64,000 nt of DNA from Sanderia malayensis (GCA_013076295.1 RQOL01000660.1:6407796-6471795), one strand, 5' to 3'. Counted from the stretch's first letter, positions 45,965 through 57,090 are shown. Program-made: numbers and translations. Notes: a model not told the origin generated them from the letters alone.

Positions 45965-46990
45965 ATGTTTCGACAACTCCTTCCTGCAGTTAGACGCAGC
46001 ATCAAACATGTAAACGGTAGACAGGGTAAGTTTTTGCATATGTTTCATCAATTATACCAAATACAAAAGAATAAATGTGACAAACAAAGTGCGACCTTTC
46101 TCTGCTGCCACACTGGTCACCATGTTCCATTTATAGGCTCGCAAGACATATGCTTCTCCTGACATATTCCTCTTTAACTATATAATTGCGTCTTCATTTT
46201 TTCAAAAATCAAAACAAAATACCCATTAATCAGTTCAGGTATATATCAAGATTTACTTAAATTAATCTCAAGATGCCAATATTTCGGAGAAGCTTTCCTT
46301 TGTAAATGCAAAATCAACCATTTGCATTTTATCACCGACCAAACTGGGAACAACCTGACATTTTCTTTGTATTTTCAGTTGTTGTCGCCCAAGCATTAGT
46401 CAGCAAACGATTTGCTCATGTTCAGGAGCCAGATGATGTTTTTGATGCAAGATGGGAAGCTTATTTCAATAGGTATACATGGTCTTTACTTTCAATGCCA
46501 AACACAAATGTAATACAATACAGCTGAACCTGAAGTTATTCAACAAAACACCCAGGGAAAAAAACATTGCCTTGATTAACATGGTTGTTTAGTTATGAAT
46601 TGAGTGTGAATCATTCCTTAAACCAATTTGAAGCCTGCTCTGCTTCTACTGTAATTAAAACCTAAAACTGTATTACACTCAAAGTTACCTTCTGATGACT
46701 TTTAACATGGGTTCTTTTATATTAGACCAGATATTGATGATTGGGAATTGAGAAAAGGATTGAATGAATTACATGGTCATGATCTTGTACCAGAGCCAAA
46801 GATTGTGTCAGCAGCATTGAGAGCATGCCGTCGTCTGAATGACTACGCCATGACAGTCCGTCTTTTTGAGATGATTAAGGATAAGTCTGGAGGTGGTGGT
46901 GAAATTTATGATTACATCATCAAGGAATGCAAACCAACAATGCAAGAACTAGGTATCAATACACCAGAAGAGTTGGGTTTGAAAATCTAA
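45965..46990 (+). CDS. COX5A: Cytochrome c oxidase subunit 5A, mitochondrial
   Basis: Three exons: 45965-46025, 46379-46472, 46726-46990, with GT-AG borders and matching phases; 139 residues. A nuclear-encoded subunit of respiratory complex IV, located on the matrix side. The first ~35 residues are basic and amphipathic ([20 protein letters not shown]), consistent with a mitochondrial import signal. The mature part contains [52 protein letters not shown] and the C-terminal [11 protein letters not shown], nearly the vertebrate pattern. Length matches the family (about 150 in human). The nearest AATAAA is at 47417-47422, so the 3'UTR may be about 430 bp. Confidence 0.96.
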
Positions 46991-48035
46991 AACAGCAAAC
47001 ATCTGAATAATATCTGTTTGACTGCTTTTAGTCTTATCTTAGCCTTAACATAAATTGCTGTCATGTTTAGTATTGATATTTCCAGCTGATATGTCATATG
47101 TTGTGAAGATTTTATTTTGAAAATGCATGCAAAAATCATAAAAATATTGACACTTTTCATGTTTTTTGAAAGAAATTCTGAGTTTTCTGTTTTTGTCTAA
47201 TTGTTATTGGCCTATATTTGAGAATCGGACAGATTATTGGTTTAAAAATGATGAGCACAGGAAACACTACATTTAACTGCACTAACTTTTCAATAATGTG
47301 GTCACGAGAAAGTCATATCATTGCTTTTAAAAAAGAAGATTGCCATACAGGTTCTGAATACAGAATCCGTAAATCATAGTTGTTGTTTCTTAAATGTTGA
47401 CCCTCTATTTCCATTCAATAAATAATAAATATGCCTAAAAATCCAATGTTTATTCAAATAAACAGGTCTGTTTATTGAATGTTTTATATGCTTATTAGTA
47501 ACACCCTTCTAAAATTAATGTATAAACAAGGCTGTAACTTTCAATTAATAACAAGTTTTAAGAATATTTGGCCATCCCATCATAATATATTCAAGGACCT
47601 TGATGATTCACACTTCATCCCTTGCATAAGATATCAAACAATGTTCTACCTAAGTTAAAGTTTTCCTGACACAAGTTAAGCTTGGAACAAATGAGAAATT
47701 CCTTTGATATTCCAGCACATTACAGGCAAAGCTATGCAGTCCACTGAAGTAGTTCCACAGTACAGTTAACCATTTGCAGAAAACATTAGCCAGTACTCTA
47801 GCAGAGTTTTTACAAAAAGGATGGCTGGGTGCTCATGTCACATCTTCAATGCCAACATGCATGAAAAGAATCTCTGGAATTTGATCCATGGTCCATGAGC
47901 AATCCGCAATCCATGATTTTGCACTAATGCATATTCAGAGCAATCACTTGTTGTGAGTTGACAATGCAGATTTGCCAATTATTGGATCAATCTTATCCCC
48001 AGCCAATCTCCCACAAAAAGATGTTAGTCAAAATG
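46991..48035. other. COX5A 3'UTR and convergent intergenic region
   Basis: AT-rich; AATAAA/AATAAT signals at 47417-47430. The end of JTB on the opposite strand faces this region. No other gene seen. Confidence 0.5.
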
Positions 48036-50416
48036 CTACACAGATGAGTCTGACATTTGCCTTTTGACACGCTGGTAGTGAAACTGTTGTAAGGAGCGTC
48101 GTCTCCACCAGACAACTGCATTTGAAAGCAATGCAAAGACCAGACTGGCAGCCTATGGTAGAAGAAGTGGATGAGTGGGATAAACGTGTGAGCAGATGCA
48201 AAGTAATACAAATGTATGTATGACAGTGGTGGCTCATCCAAAAATAAAGATTAACTCAAGAAATTACGAGAGCAATGGTTTCAAGGCTGCAAAGGTTTAA
48301 AGTGGGAAACCTTTGATAACTAGCATCATCAGCTCTTCAGAAATGGGCCCATTCAAATTTGTTAGTCTGTGCAAAAAATTTTTATACACAAAGCAAAAAA
48401 TTCATATTTTGAAACCAACAAGAATAGTCAATGGCCAGAGTTGGGTGCCATTAACATGGAAGTGGGCATAACTGAAGATAATATGAATTTCTATTAAAAA
48501 CATTGAACAGAACTTGATATATGTATTTGACACAGAATTAGCTTAGTAAAAATTTAAATTTTCAAATTTTTTGACAAATGTCAAATTGATGGACCAAAGT
48601 CACCCAGTAAAGCATGCACCTAAATCAATTTGAAAATCATTTTAATGTGTGATGTTAGGAAAACATTGGGAGATTTAAAAAATACGACGAGATATGAGGT
48701 AGGGGTACACACACATTTTTGGTGATGAGTTGGGAGGAGATGGGTGATGACAAAATAAATGGTGCTTTGAACATGCAAAAATTATTTAAACAGAAAGTTC
48801 ACACATAAAAACAATCATAATTGTCATGTAATATACGAGAAAGAGCTTGCCGTGTTGCAAGTTTTCTTGAAGGTTAGAAATGTAATTTTAATTTCATTGT
48901 CATATAGCACATACACATAGCTTTTGCCTTTGCACACAGCACTTTACTTAATCCTTACAACACACTATTTTTTCACAGACAAAACAGGCAGGTATGTGAA
49001 CTTTTCTGCCCATCTACTATTATCAACAATAAGCTGGAAAAAATTGCAATGTAAGGTTTGCTTACCTCAAAAGTCCAAAATCGTTTCTTTTCCACAGATG
49101 TGACAAAAGGACAACTATAAAAATAAGAATCATTTTTAAATAACTTGTATCTCTAAAGATATAAAGTAAAAGTCGAAATTAAATGGTGAATTTGGGTGTT
49201 TAGTTCTTCTGTTACCTAACATATGCTTTAGTTTTTGATTTCTCGCACATAATCTCCTGTTTGTTTCCAGTTTCTTTACATGCAAGAATTTTATCCTGTT
49301 TAAGAAATTTAACAAATCAGAACAATTACAACCTGAAAACATACAACTATGGATAAATATAACACAATAACAACTATAAGTAGTGAAAACAATATTACTC
49401 CAGAAGGCAATGTTTTATACTGGTAAAACCATGAAGTCAATTTATTTCACCTAATAAGCTGTTCATGGGTTAGAACTGGAGACAAGCTTAGGTATGTGGA
49501 TCACATTGGACAAACAAATTCTGCAATAAGATGTGGATAGAATGGAAGGTTTTGTAACATTTTAGATACATCAATTACACCAGTACCTTTTCATGAGATT
49601 CACACTGCATACATTGACTCTTTGTAAGAAATGTTTCATGTTTCCAGCAGAGTTCAGCATCATAATTTTGTTTTATTATTGTGGCTATGAAAAATATAAA
49701 TTATTATTATTATTATTAATACAGTCGTGCTCCATGCACAGCTAAGCTTGACTCACGTAAATTTTGAGTCCTTTGGGTGGCATCACATTTCAAAGTTGGG
49801 ATGATGCAAGTGTGTCCATTCCGTAACGAGTTTGCACCAGCAACACCAACATTCGGAACTAGATTTTCGAGCATTTTCCACATGAAAATTATTTGATAGT
49901 GCTCACGTCGCCGTTGCAAAGAGAACATGCCGAATTTCTTCAATCGTTCCCAGTAATCAAGTTCATATGATCCGGAGGTATTTTTTTGTAAGTGTTCAAG
50001 ATTCACAACATCCTGTTTCTTTGCAAGACTCCATAACGGTGAACAATATTCAAGCTGGGGTAGTACCACAGATTTCCACAATGTAATCATCAACTGTGGC
50101 TCTTGTGACTTAAAAGTTCTTAATATTGTTTAGTTAATATTGTCACACCACACCATTTTGTAAATTATCTCTTGGATAATATATGCAAAATATGTTATCC
50201 AAGATGTTATCCAAGACTCCCTGAAGAGAATCACTATATAGCATATTAAGTGTGTCAGAGAAAAGTTTATTTCATACCTGCAGTTGGTTTTACATTGTCA
50301 GATTTAGAATCAACGGACTTCGCTGAAGTTACATAAGCCATTGTCATAATGGATATTATTAATGTAAACAAAACAGCTAATCTTCTACTTCCATCAAATC
50401 TGGTAAAAATAGTCAT
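48036..50416 (-). CDS. JTB: Jumping translocation breakpoint protein
   Basis: Five coding exons: 50416-50278, 49684-49587, 49295-49216, 49114-49066, 48152-48036; all GT-AG and in phase; 160 residues. JTB is a small single-pass membrane protein linked to mitosis/cytokinesis and mitochondrial function. An N-terminal signal segment (RRLAVLFTLIISIMTMAYV) is followed by a cysteine-rich ectodomain: CWKHETFLTKSQCMQCESHE, ILACKETGNKQEIMC, AYVSCP, with the spacing of JTB (C..C, C..TG..E...C, SC). Next come the diagnostic KKRFWTFE, a transmembrane stretch and a short basic cytoplasmic tail. An acceptor at 50417-50422 shows a 5'UTR exon further upstream (not located, likely near 50.6-50.8 kb). A LINE fragment sits in intron 1. 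Confidence 0.87.
48153..49065. other. JTB intron 4, no gene seen
   Basis: About 0.9 kb, AT-rich, no supported exon or element. Confidence 0.4.
49690..50093 (-). mobile_element. LINE (CR1-like) reverse transcriptase 3' fragment
   Basis: A 125-codon minus-strand frame with LWKSVVLPQLEYCSPLWS, then LDYWERLKKFGMFSLQRRRE and YQIIFMWKMLENLVPN. This is the C-terminal extension of non-LTR reverse transcriptases of the CR1/L2 group. The element's 3' end carries a (TAA)n-type tail (ttattattattatta at 49696-49719 on the + strand). 5'-truncated. Inserted in JTB intron 1. Confidence 0.8.
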
Positions 50417-50954
50417 AACCTAAAAGAAATCGACATAAAAAGTAACTTCAAATTAGGTATACAGCGTCTGGTCTGTGTGATTGGTCATTTGGGAAATTTG
50501 TCATGTGGCCTATTTTACCCTGCCTCAGATGGTCAGAATGTAAATAAAGCAAAATAAAGGAACCTTACCTAATTCGAGTCTTGATTTCCAGAACGGCAAG
50601 AATTCTAACTGATTTATCTTAGCTAGCCAAGCCACAGCGGCAAACAAACAAATTAGTAGCAATTTTCCGCAACAACTTTATTTTTTGCAGTTGCAGCTTG
50701 TGTCGTGTCCATCTGCCTCGTTTTCAAAATGCTAGAAATCGACAACAACAACCTGCTTCGTGTGAACTGTGAAGTCAGCCAAAAAAAATTGGGCATAAAC
50801 TGAACACCAAACCTTGTAGTTTCAAGAGTATTATAATCAAAGACGTTTATTTGGGATGATAATCAAAAAGCGAGTGAGTAAGATCGAAAATTAGGCTATA
50901 ACCAAACATGTGATAAGGATTAATAGATTAGCATAAATTATCATATTTCTAACA
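50417..50954. other. JTB upstream region
   Basis: Contains the 5'UTR acceptor of JTB and probably its promoter. No coding exon seen. Confidence 0.35.
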
Positions 50955-51960
50955 GTCTTGACCATCAAAATGTTTTGATGACAGGACTGCTGCACGTCAG
51001 GGTTTCTCTCCCTCCTTGTGATTGACTGGGTCATGCGCAAGACAACGGAAGGCGAGAGAACCGGGATCAGATGGGACTTCACAACAATCTTGAAAGATAT
51101 CGACTTTGTAGATGCTCTTATCTATTCTGCCATGAACCATCTGCAGCAGAAGACAGCAGGAGTGGAAGAAAATGCTGCTAAAGTTCGGCTGAAGCGGAAT
51201 GACAAGAAATGCAAAGTGACGAAAGCCAAAAGCGAGATGGATGAAAAGCTGAAAGTTAGAGAAAACGGAGTAGAAGAGGTTGATTTCTATTGGCCCCTTA
51301 GTTATTAATCTAGCTCTAAATCACTGCGAGGAGCCAATATGACAAACGACGGTGGAGGACATGGAGATATTAAAAGGAGAATAGCCTTGACCAGTACACA
51401 GTTTAAGCTGGTTTCAAACATATAGAAAGCCAGGAATATCAAGGACTAAAGCTTCGCTATTTGAGAACCTTGCACTGTCAGTTTTGCTATATAGATGCAA
51501 GGCCTGCCGGGAAATGGATAAAGAGAGAGAAAAAGCTAGACATATTCCAGAACAAATGTCTAAGGAGAACTTTCAAGATTCGATGGAAACAACTCTTTGT
51601 AATTACAGGACCCTATTGAAAACAGTGTATATATGCATATATTATACGACTGAAAGTGTCATTCTGTATAAATATTCGTTTTAATAATAATAATAATAAT
51701 AATAACACATCTCTAATAAAAGAATTTTGCAGATGGCAGGGACAGAAAGAATCAGTGACAAGGTGAGACAATGGAACAGTTGGCCATGTGCTGAGAAAGA
51801 CCCGCGGGACGACCTGAAGGAAAAAGAAGTAATAAGGATAAGAAGTGCAACCAATGACCGGCTACAGTGGAGGTGTCGGGAATCTTCAGGGCAAAAACCA
51901 CTTTGTCCGATAGTTTCTAGGAGACTGTATACACGCACATTGACCAAACTAACGTAGGCG
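50955..51960 (+). mobile_element. Degenerate LINE, reverse transcriptase to 3' domain
   Basis: Frames in order: a frameshifted SGFLSLLVIDWVMRKTTEGE, GIRWDFTTILKDIDFVDALI (RT with the catalytic YADD-type box changed to FVDA), ENAAKVRLKRNDKKCKVTKA, EVDFYWPLSY, then KLDIFQNKCLRRTFKIRWKQ (other frame) and SNKRILQMAGTERISDKVRQ ... KDPRDDLK. These match the RT-to-C-terminus order of a common invertebrate non-LTR family ('RWTFTTVLEDLDFADD...KIRLK.N..K', 'FQNKCLRRI..IRW', 'ISDEVRRRRW..IGHVLR'). Several frameshifts; about 110 bp at 51600-51710 ending in (TAA)n interrupts it. Confidence 0.75.
51600..51712 (+). mobile_element. Short insertion with (TAA)n tail inside the LINE
   Basis: Separates IRWKQL from ISNKRILQ, which should be nearly adjacent in the LINE protein. 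Ends in nine or so TAA units (51685-51706), like the 3' tail of a SINE or a CR1-type LINE end. Confidence 0.5.
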
Positions 51961-52785
51961 AAATTCCCTAATTACCTTCACCTACTTATGAGAAAGGACG
52001 TGGCACTAAATCTAATACAATAACGGTAAACTTAAGGCTTACAGAGACTGTCTCAACAACGTGAATTAATAACTACGCAATACAATAAAAACTTATAAAC
52101 GATTAAATACCCTAAAATACGTAAATCGAACAGTTAGACCCCCAGTGGTCTCTTATTTCAACACAACTCCACGCCTTACGCATGAACAAACATAAATATC
52201 ACGATACCTCAGATGTATCCGTGACTTTAGGCTTTTCTTCCTCTTGCAGCGTCAGTTTCTGTTGACCGTAATCTTCAAGCTTTACACAAACAACTCTCGT
52301 CTATTTCTTGATTAATTCCATTGATCAACCAATCCGCTTCATAACAATATTCGAGTTGCAACAATTGAACTAGCCGGGTTCCCTAGACGATATCTGATGA
52401 CTAAATACCAGTCCGTGATACCTCTCCAATTGGAACCTTACTATAGGGGAGCAAGCACCCCTATATATATCTTACCTTGGGAATTACCCCTCTACGTAAT
52501 ACAAATCATTTACATAAACAATTAAAGATACAATACAACGGCATGATTTCGTTCCATCTAGAAACAGTTTCTCGTACGAATTCGTTTGGACGTGCTTACT
52601 TCTACAACATCGTAACACCTAAACGAGGCCTTTACGTAATTGTCATCGCACTCCCCCTCTACAGTCATGTCACTTCGCATCCGTCACTGTTCTAGAACTT
52701 CGATCAGCTCGTTGTACTTGCTAATCAGCACAGAGGGACGATGTTCAACCTTGTGTGTCTCCTGGCATAGAGAGAATTAAACTTA
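51961..52785. other. No gene seen
   Basis: Long mixed sequence without supported exons; the + frame at 52477-52695 lacks any feature. Confidence 0.35.
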
Positions 52786-52836
52786 CATTCATTCATTCAT
52801 TTATTCATTTATTCATTTATTCATTTATTCATTTAT
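52786..52836. repeat. (ATTC)n/(ATTT)n microsatellite
   Basis: 'cattcattcatttattcatttattcattt' tract of about 50 bp at the 3' end of the adjacent minus-strand LINE fragment, probably its tail. Confidence 0.85.
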
Positions 52837-53225
52837 CGATACCGTGCCTGATGCATGCTTGGGCGGTTACGGAATTCCAAAGTTCACGATCAGGTGCCCA
52901 ACGAAATAGGTCTGCCAAATTCGAATTTCGCAAAAACAACATTTCTGCGGTATCAATATTGCCAGCCAGATCCGCGGTTTCACATCCGTGCGTCAAAATC
53001 GACCAGATATAACATTTAAGAAGTCTAATTTTGAGTTGCATGGAGAGGTTGATGATTTCGAAAAATGATTTCGTTTTCTGGAAATTCCCTTTCGCGATGC
53101 CAATTCTCTTTCGGATTTCCTTTATACTTCTACCATCTGCAGGGATCAGGCTACCCAAAAATAACAAAAACTTTCACTTTGCTTGATGTCGTCATCTCCA
53201 ACCTTCAGATGACACGCTGGATTCA
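52829..53225 (-). mobile_element. LINE reverse transcriptase fragment
   Basis: The minus strand reads LKVGDDDIKQSESFCYF, a one-base frameshift, FLGSLIPADGRSIKEIRKRI, AKGNFQKTKSF, MQLKIRLLKCYIWSILTHGC. This is the 'YLGSLIT.DGRS.KEIR.RI...KTKIRLLKCYVWSVLTYGCE' block of a non-LTR RT, C-terminal to the catalytic box. 5'- and 3'-truncated; the attcattt tract follows. Confidence 0.78.
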
Positions 53226-53937
53226 ACTTAAACATTCTTAATAATTGTAAATAAATAAATTGTAAAATTCTAAATAACTATTGACCACACTACGCATTAA
53301 CTAATAACATATTACACACATACACCGTCAATCCTTGAATAAGACCCCATGATGTCATACTCGAACGCGGAGGACATTTCGTTTAAAGCACCACAAGAAC
53401 TTGTGGTTGATTTAATCAATCATTGCAGTGAAGAAAATTACGTATTTTATTGTGTCAACATTTGGAAAAATTTCAAACTGCATGCCCCATTCTCGAATAA
53501 GCTACCTCATAAAATATCAATGTTACAAATAAGCCCCCGGGGCCTAATTCCAGGATACATGGTATCTCCACAAAGCATGCATAATATATAGAGCGACCTC
53601 AATCAAGTGAACTTTCAACATATACTTCAATACTCTCAATATGTTTTCCATATGGTTCAACTGCACTTGAAATATATTTAAGATTTGGCATAGAAAAACA
53701 ACGAATTGTCAGCTTGATTTTGACGTCCGGAGAATTTCATTACAGCAAGGTCACTTTGGAAGATGACAAATAATCAACTATGCATTATAACATTTCAATG
53801 GGTTGCCATTGGAGAAGTCACATGACTGTGCCAGGGTGTGAAGTGATTGGTTCTCATGTGACATGTATCATTGTCCAGTGTAAGTTTCATGGAATTGGGA
53901 GAAACCATCTTTGGGCCATGGCTAGACTAAGTCTGAT
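53226..53937. other. MITE-like piece, otherwise empty
   Basis: 53330-53575 has 'ccttgaataagaccccat' at its left and 'gcccccggggcctaattccagg' with 'acatggtat' at its right, a decayed inverted-repeat element of the 'ccccggg/taatc' group. No gene. Confidence 0.4.
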
Positions 53938-54565
53938 TCACGGCAGTGTATCTTCATCTTCTTGGCATAACTTACATTTATCCGAACTCTTACTGTGTGA
54001 GTCAACCAAATGCTCGAGAGTACTTCCATCAATACTTGTTGATTGCTTCTTCAAAGTCATGAAGTCCCTAACCGAGGCTCGCCTCGCAAACACATTGTAC
54101 TCAGATGAAAGCAAGTTGTCATTGCTCGATGAGGAAGAACCAAACAGAGCTTTATCCACGACTTCTTGGGAGCCAGTTTGATCAGAAAGCTGCAAAAATG
54201 AACACAGCAAAAACAGCTTTTAAAAGTTACTCTATGCCAGATGGAGACAAGTGAAGTATCAAAATTGGAAAACTGGAGACAAGAACTGGATTCATAGCCT
54301 TCTCAAAATTACTCAAGCTACAAAAAAAGGGTTTAATTGAACTTTAGCAATAGGAAAACTGACACATCACACAAATAATAATAATTCCTCACCTGTTTAC
54401 GCAACTCCAATAATCTGTGAATAGCAATGTGCTCAACGAGAACCTTCACATCTGGAAATTCCTCCAAGATACTTTTGAAACTTGCAGCGGGAAGGACGAA
54501 CAAATCACACATCGAGGCAGCACGAGCACTCAACATCCTTCTTGCATTTGCAAGCAGACATATCT
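53938..54565 (-). CDS. Cyclic-nucleotide-binding ion channel, last two exons
   Basis: Exons 54565-54393 and 54189-53938, joined in phase 0; the upstream exon begins with two bases completing a split codon, so more exons exist to the right. It encodes the second half of a cyclic-nucleotide-binding domain: EICLLANARRMLSARAASMC is the phosphate-binding cassette (HCN/CNG/CNGK type), followed by DLFVLPAASFKSILEEFPDV and the C-helix VLVEHIAIHRLLELRKQ. An 84-codon last exon then gives a polar Ser-rich tail. In the cassette the conserved Arg is kept, but the Thr that favours cGMP in CNG channels is Met, suggesting cAMP preference (inference). HCN, CNG-A or sperm CNGK cannot be told apart from this part. 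Upstream coding sequence must lie beyond, or within, the tRNA array. Confidence 0.75.
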
Positions 54566-54696
54566 CTGAAAAAAAAACAAAAGAACTGGTAGATGGATAA
54601 AAGAAAATACTCTAATCAAAAGTTCAAAATATTACAATAAAAAATATCCTAGATTCACAAAAATATTTCACAAAAAAATTAAGGATGTAAACCGAA

Positions 54697-54768
54697 TGCC
54701 GTGACTTAGGATAGAAAAATACATCGCAAAGTCATCAGTCAGGAGATCCCCAAAAAAACTATCTCGAC
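54697..54768 (-). pseudogene. Highly decayed tRNA-Phe unit at array edge
   Basis: Retains only the ends (tgccgtgac, ctatctcgac) and a catcagtcagg echo of the anticodon arm, at the expected 145-bp spacing from the first recognisable copy. Confidence 0.6.
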
Positions 54769-54841
54769 AGACTGTTGCAGCCAACAAGCACTTATTATGT
54801 AATAACTTAATGCCAACTAAGGAAGGAGGGTGAAAACAGAT

Positions 54842-54916
54842 TGCAGTGACCCGGGTTTGAACCAAGGAGATCTTCAGATCTTCAGTCTGACGCTCTCCAA
54901 ACTGAGCTATCCCGGC
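54842..54916 (-). tRNA. tRNA-Phe(GAA) copy 1, degenerate
   Basis: 75 nt; several substitutions and a 2-nt insertion in the T-arm side. Probably a pseudogene. Confidence 0.55.
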
Positions 54917-54988
54917 AGATATTTCTACCAACTAACACTTTGAAATCACAAAAAGGTACCTAATAATGTAAGATGGTTCAAAACAGAT

Positions 54989-55005
54989 TGCCGTGACCCG
55001 GGATT

Positions 55006-55056
<51 letters not shown>

Positions 55057-55061
55057 CCGGC
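54989..55061 (-). tRNA. tRNA-Phe(GAA) copy 2
   Basis: Identical to the array consensus. Confidence 0.85.
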
Positions 55062-55133
55062 AGATATTTATACCAACTCACACTTTAAAATCACAAAAAG
55101 ATACCTAATAATGTAAGATGATTCAAAACAGAT

Positions 55134-55150
55134 TTCCGTGACCCGGGATT

Positions 55151-55201
<51 letters not shown>

Positions 55202-55206
55202 CCGGC
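55134..55206 (-). tRNA. tRNA-Phe(GAA) copy 3
   Basis: One change at acceptor position 72 (C to A in the RNA), a second acceptor mismatch. Confidence 0.75.
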
Positions 55207-55278
55207 AGATATTTCTACCAACTAACACTTTGAAATCACAAAAAGATACCTAATAATGTAAGAGGATTCAAAACAGAT

Positions 55279-55351
55279 TGCCGTGACCCGGGATTGAACC
55301 AGGGAACTTCAGATCTTCAGTCTGACGCTCTCTTAACTGAGCTATCCCGGC
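55279..55351 (-). tRNA. tRNA-Phe(GAA) copy 4
   Basis: Changes at the variable-loop side (ggaac) and D loop (cttaa); the same variants occur in copy 20. Followed by a B spacer. Confidence 0.75.
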
Positions 55352-55423
55352 AGATACTTGTAGCAGCGGATATATGTGAAATCATAAAAAAAGAGAAGTA
55401 ATGCAAGATGGTAGAAAACAGAT

Positions 55424-55448
55424 TGCCGTGACCCGGGATTGAACCAGA

Positions 55449-55491
<43 letters not shown>

Positions 55492-55496
55492 CCGGC
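55424..55496 (-). tRNA. tRNA-Phe(GAA) copy 5
   Basis: One change (agagacc), shared with copy 25. Confidence 0.8.
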
Positions 55497-55568
55497 AGAT
55501 ATTTCTACCAACTAACACTTTAAAATCACAAAAAGATACCTAATAATGTAAGATGATTCAAAACAGAT

Positions 55569-55585
55569 TGCCGTGACCCGGGATT

Positions 55586-55636
<51 letters not shown>

Positions 55637-55641
55637 CCGGC
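55569..55641 (-). tRNA. tRNA-Phe(GAA) copy 6
   Basis: Consensus. Confidence 0.85.
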
Positions 55642-55713
55642 AGATATTTCTACCCACTAACACTTTAAAATCACAAAAAGGTACCTAATATTGTAAGATG
55701 ATTCAAAACAGAT

Positions 55714-55730
55714 TGCCGTGACCCGGGATT

Positions 55731-55779
<49 letters not shown>

Positions 55780-55786
55780 CCCCGGC
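55714..55786 (-). tRNA. tRNA-Phe(GAA) copy 7
   Basis: A7 to G, giving a G-U pair; shared with copy 35. Confidence 0.82.
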
Positions 55787-55858
55787 AGATATTTCTACCA
55801 ACTCACACTTTAAAATCACAAAAAGGTACCTAATAATATAAGATGGCTCAAAACAGAT

Positions 55859-55875
55859 TGCCGTGACCCGGGATT

Positions 55876-55926
<51 letters not shown>

Positions 55927-55931
55927 CCGGC
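55859..55931 (-). tRNA. tRNA-Phe(GAA) copy 8
   Basis: Consensus. First unit of a higher-order block (8-14). Confidence 0.85.
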
Positions 55932-56003
55932 AGATATTTCTGCCAACTAACACTTTGTAATCACAAAAAGATACCTGATAATGTAAGATGGTAGAAAACA
56001 GAT

Positions 56004-56020
56004 TGCCGTGACCCGGGATT

Positions 56021-56052
<32 letters not shown>

Positions 56053-56076
56053 TTCTCCCAACTGAGCTATCCCGGC
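56004..56076 (-). tRNA. tRNA-Phe(GAA) copy 9
   Basis: 'cgttctccc' variant, shared with copies 28 and 37. Confidence 0.82.
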
Positions 56077-56148
56077 AGATATTTCTACAAGCTAACACTT
56101 TAAAATCACAAAAAGATACCAAATAATGTAAGATGATTCAAATCAGAT

Positions 56149-56167
56149 TGCCGTGACCGGGATTGAG

Positions 56168-56213
<46 letters not shown>

Positions 56214-56220
56214 CCCCGGC
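56149..56220 (-). tRNA. tRNA-Phe(GAA) copy 10
   Basis: B-box T54 to C and A7 to G, shared with 29 and 38; one base missing in the T stem. Confidence 0.7.
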
Positions 56221-56292
56221 AGATATTTCTACCAACTCACACTTTAAAATCACAAAAAGGTACCTAATAATATAAGATGGCTCAAAACAGAT

Positions 56293-56310
56293 TGCCGTGA
56301 CCCGGGATTA

Positions 56311-56360
<50 letters not shown>

Positions 56361-56365
56361 CCGGC
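56293..56365 (-). tRNA. tRNA-Phe(GAA) copy 11
   Basis: One T-loop change (ggattaaacc). Confidence 0.8.
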
Positions 56366-56437
56366 AGATATTTCTGCCAACTAACACTTTGTAATCACAA
56401 AAAGATACCTGATAATGTAAGATGGTAGAAAACAGAT

Positions 56438-56454
56438 TGCCGTGACCCGGGATT

Positions 56455-56505
<51 letters not shown>

Positions 56506-56510
56506 CAGGC
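56438..56510 (-). tRNA. tRNA-Phe(GAA) copy 12
   Basis: One acceptor change (ccaggc); flank ggcgg shared with 31 and 40. Confidence 0.78.
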
Positions 56511-56582
56511 GGATATTTCTACAAGCTAACACTTTAAAATCACAAAAAGATACCTAATAATGTAAGATGATTCAAATCAGAT

Positions 56583-56655
56583 TGCCGTGACCCGGGATTG
56601 AACCAGGGACCTTCAGAGCTTCAGTCTGACGCTCTCCCGACTGAGCTATCCCGGC
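56583..56655 (-). tRNA. tRNA-Phe(GAA) copy 13
   Basis: Changes in the anticodon arm (cagagctt) and D loop. Confidence 0.7.
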
Positions 56656-56727
56656 AGATATTTCTACCAACTAACACTTTAAAATCACAAAAAGATACCT
56701 AATGATGTAAGATGATTCAAAACAGAT

Positions 56728-56751
56728 TGCCGTGACCCGGGATTTAAGCAA

Positions 56752-56786
<35 letters not shown>

Positions 56787-56800
56787 CTAGCTATCCCGGC
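56728..56800 (-). tRNA. tRNA-Phe(GAA) copy 14, degenerate
   Basis: B box altered (gatttaagcaagg) and D arm altered (cctag); the lineage recurs in 32 and 42. Probably inactive. B spacer follows. Confidence 0.55.
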
Positions 56801-56872
56801 AGATACTTCTAGCAGCGGATATATGTGAAATCATAAAAAAAGAGAAGTAATGCAAGATGGCTCAAAACAGAT

Positions 56873-56896
56873 TGCAGTGACCCGGGATTGAACCAA

Positions 56897-56940
<44 letters not shown>

Positions 56941-56945
56941 CCGGC
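56873..56945 (-). tRNA. tRNA-Phe(GAA) copy 15
   Basis: Two changes (gcagtg; ccaagg). Confidence 0.75.
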
Positions 56946-57017
56946 AGATATTTGTACTAACTAACACTTTGAAATCACAAAAAGATACCTAATAATGTAA
57001 GATGATTCAAAACAGAT

Positions 57018-57034
57018 TGCCGTGACCCGGGATT

Positions 57035-57085
<51 letters not shown>

Positions 57086-57090
57086 CCGGC
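57018..57090 (-). tRNA. tRNA-Phe(GAA) copy 16
   Basis: Consensus. Confidence 0.85.
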
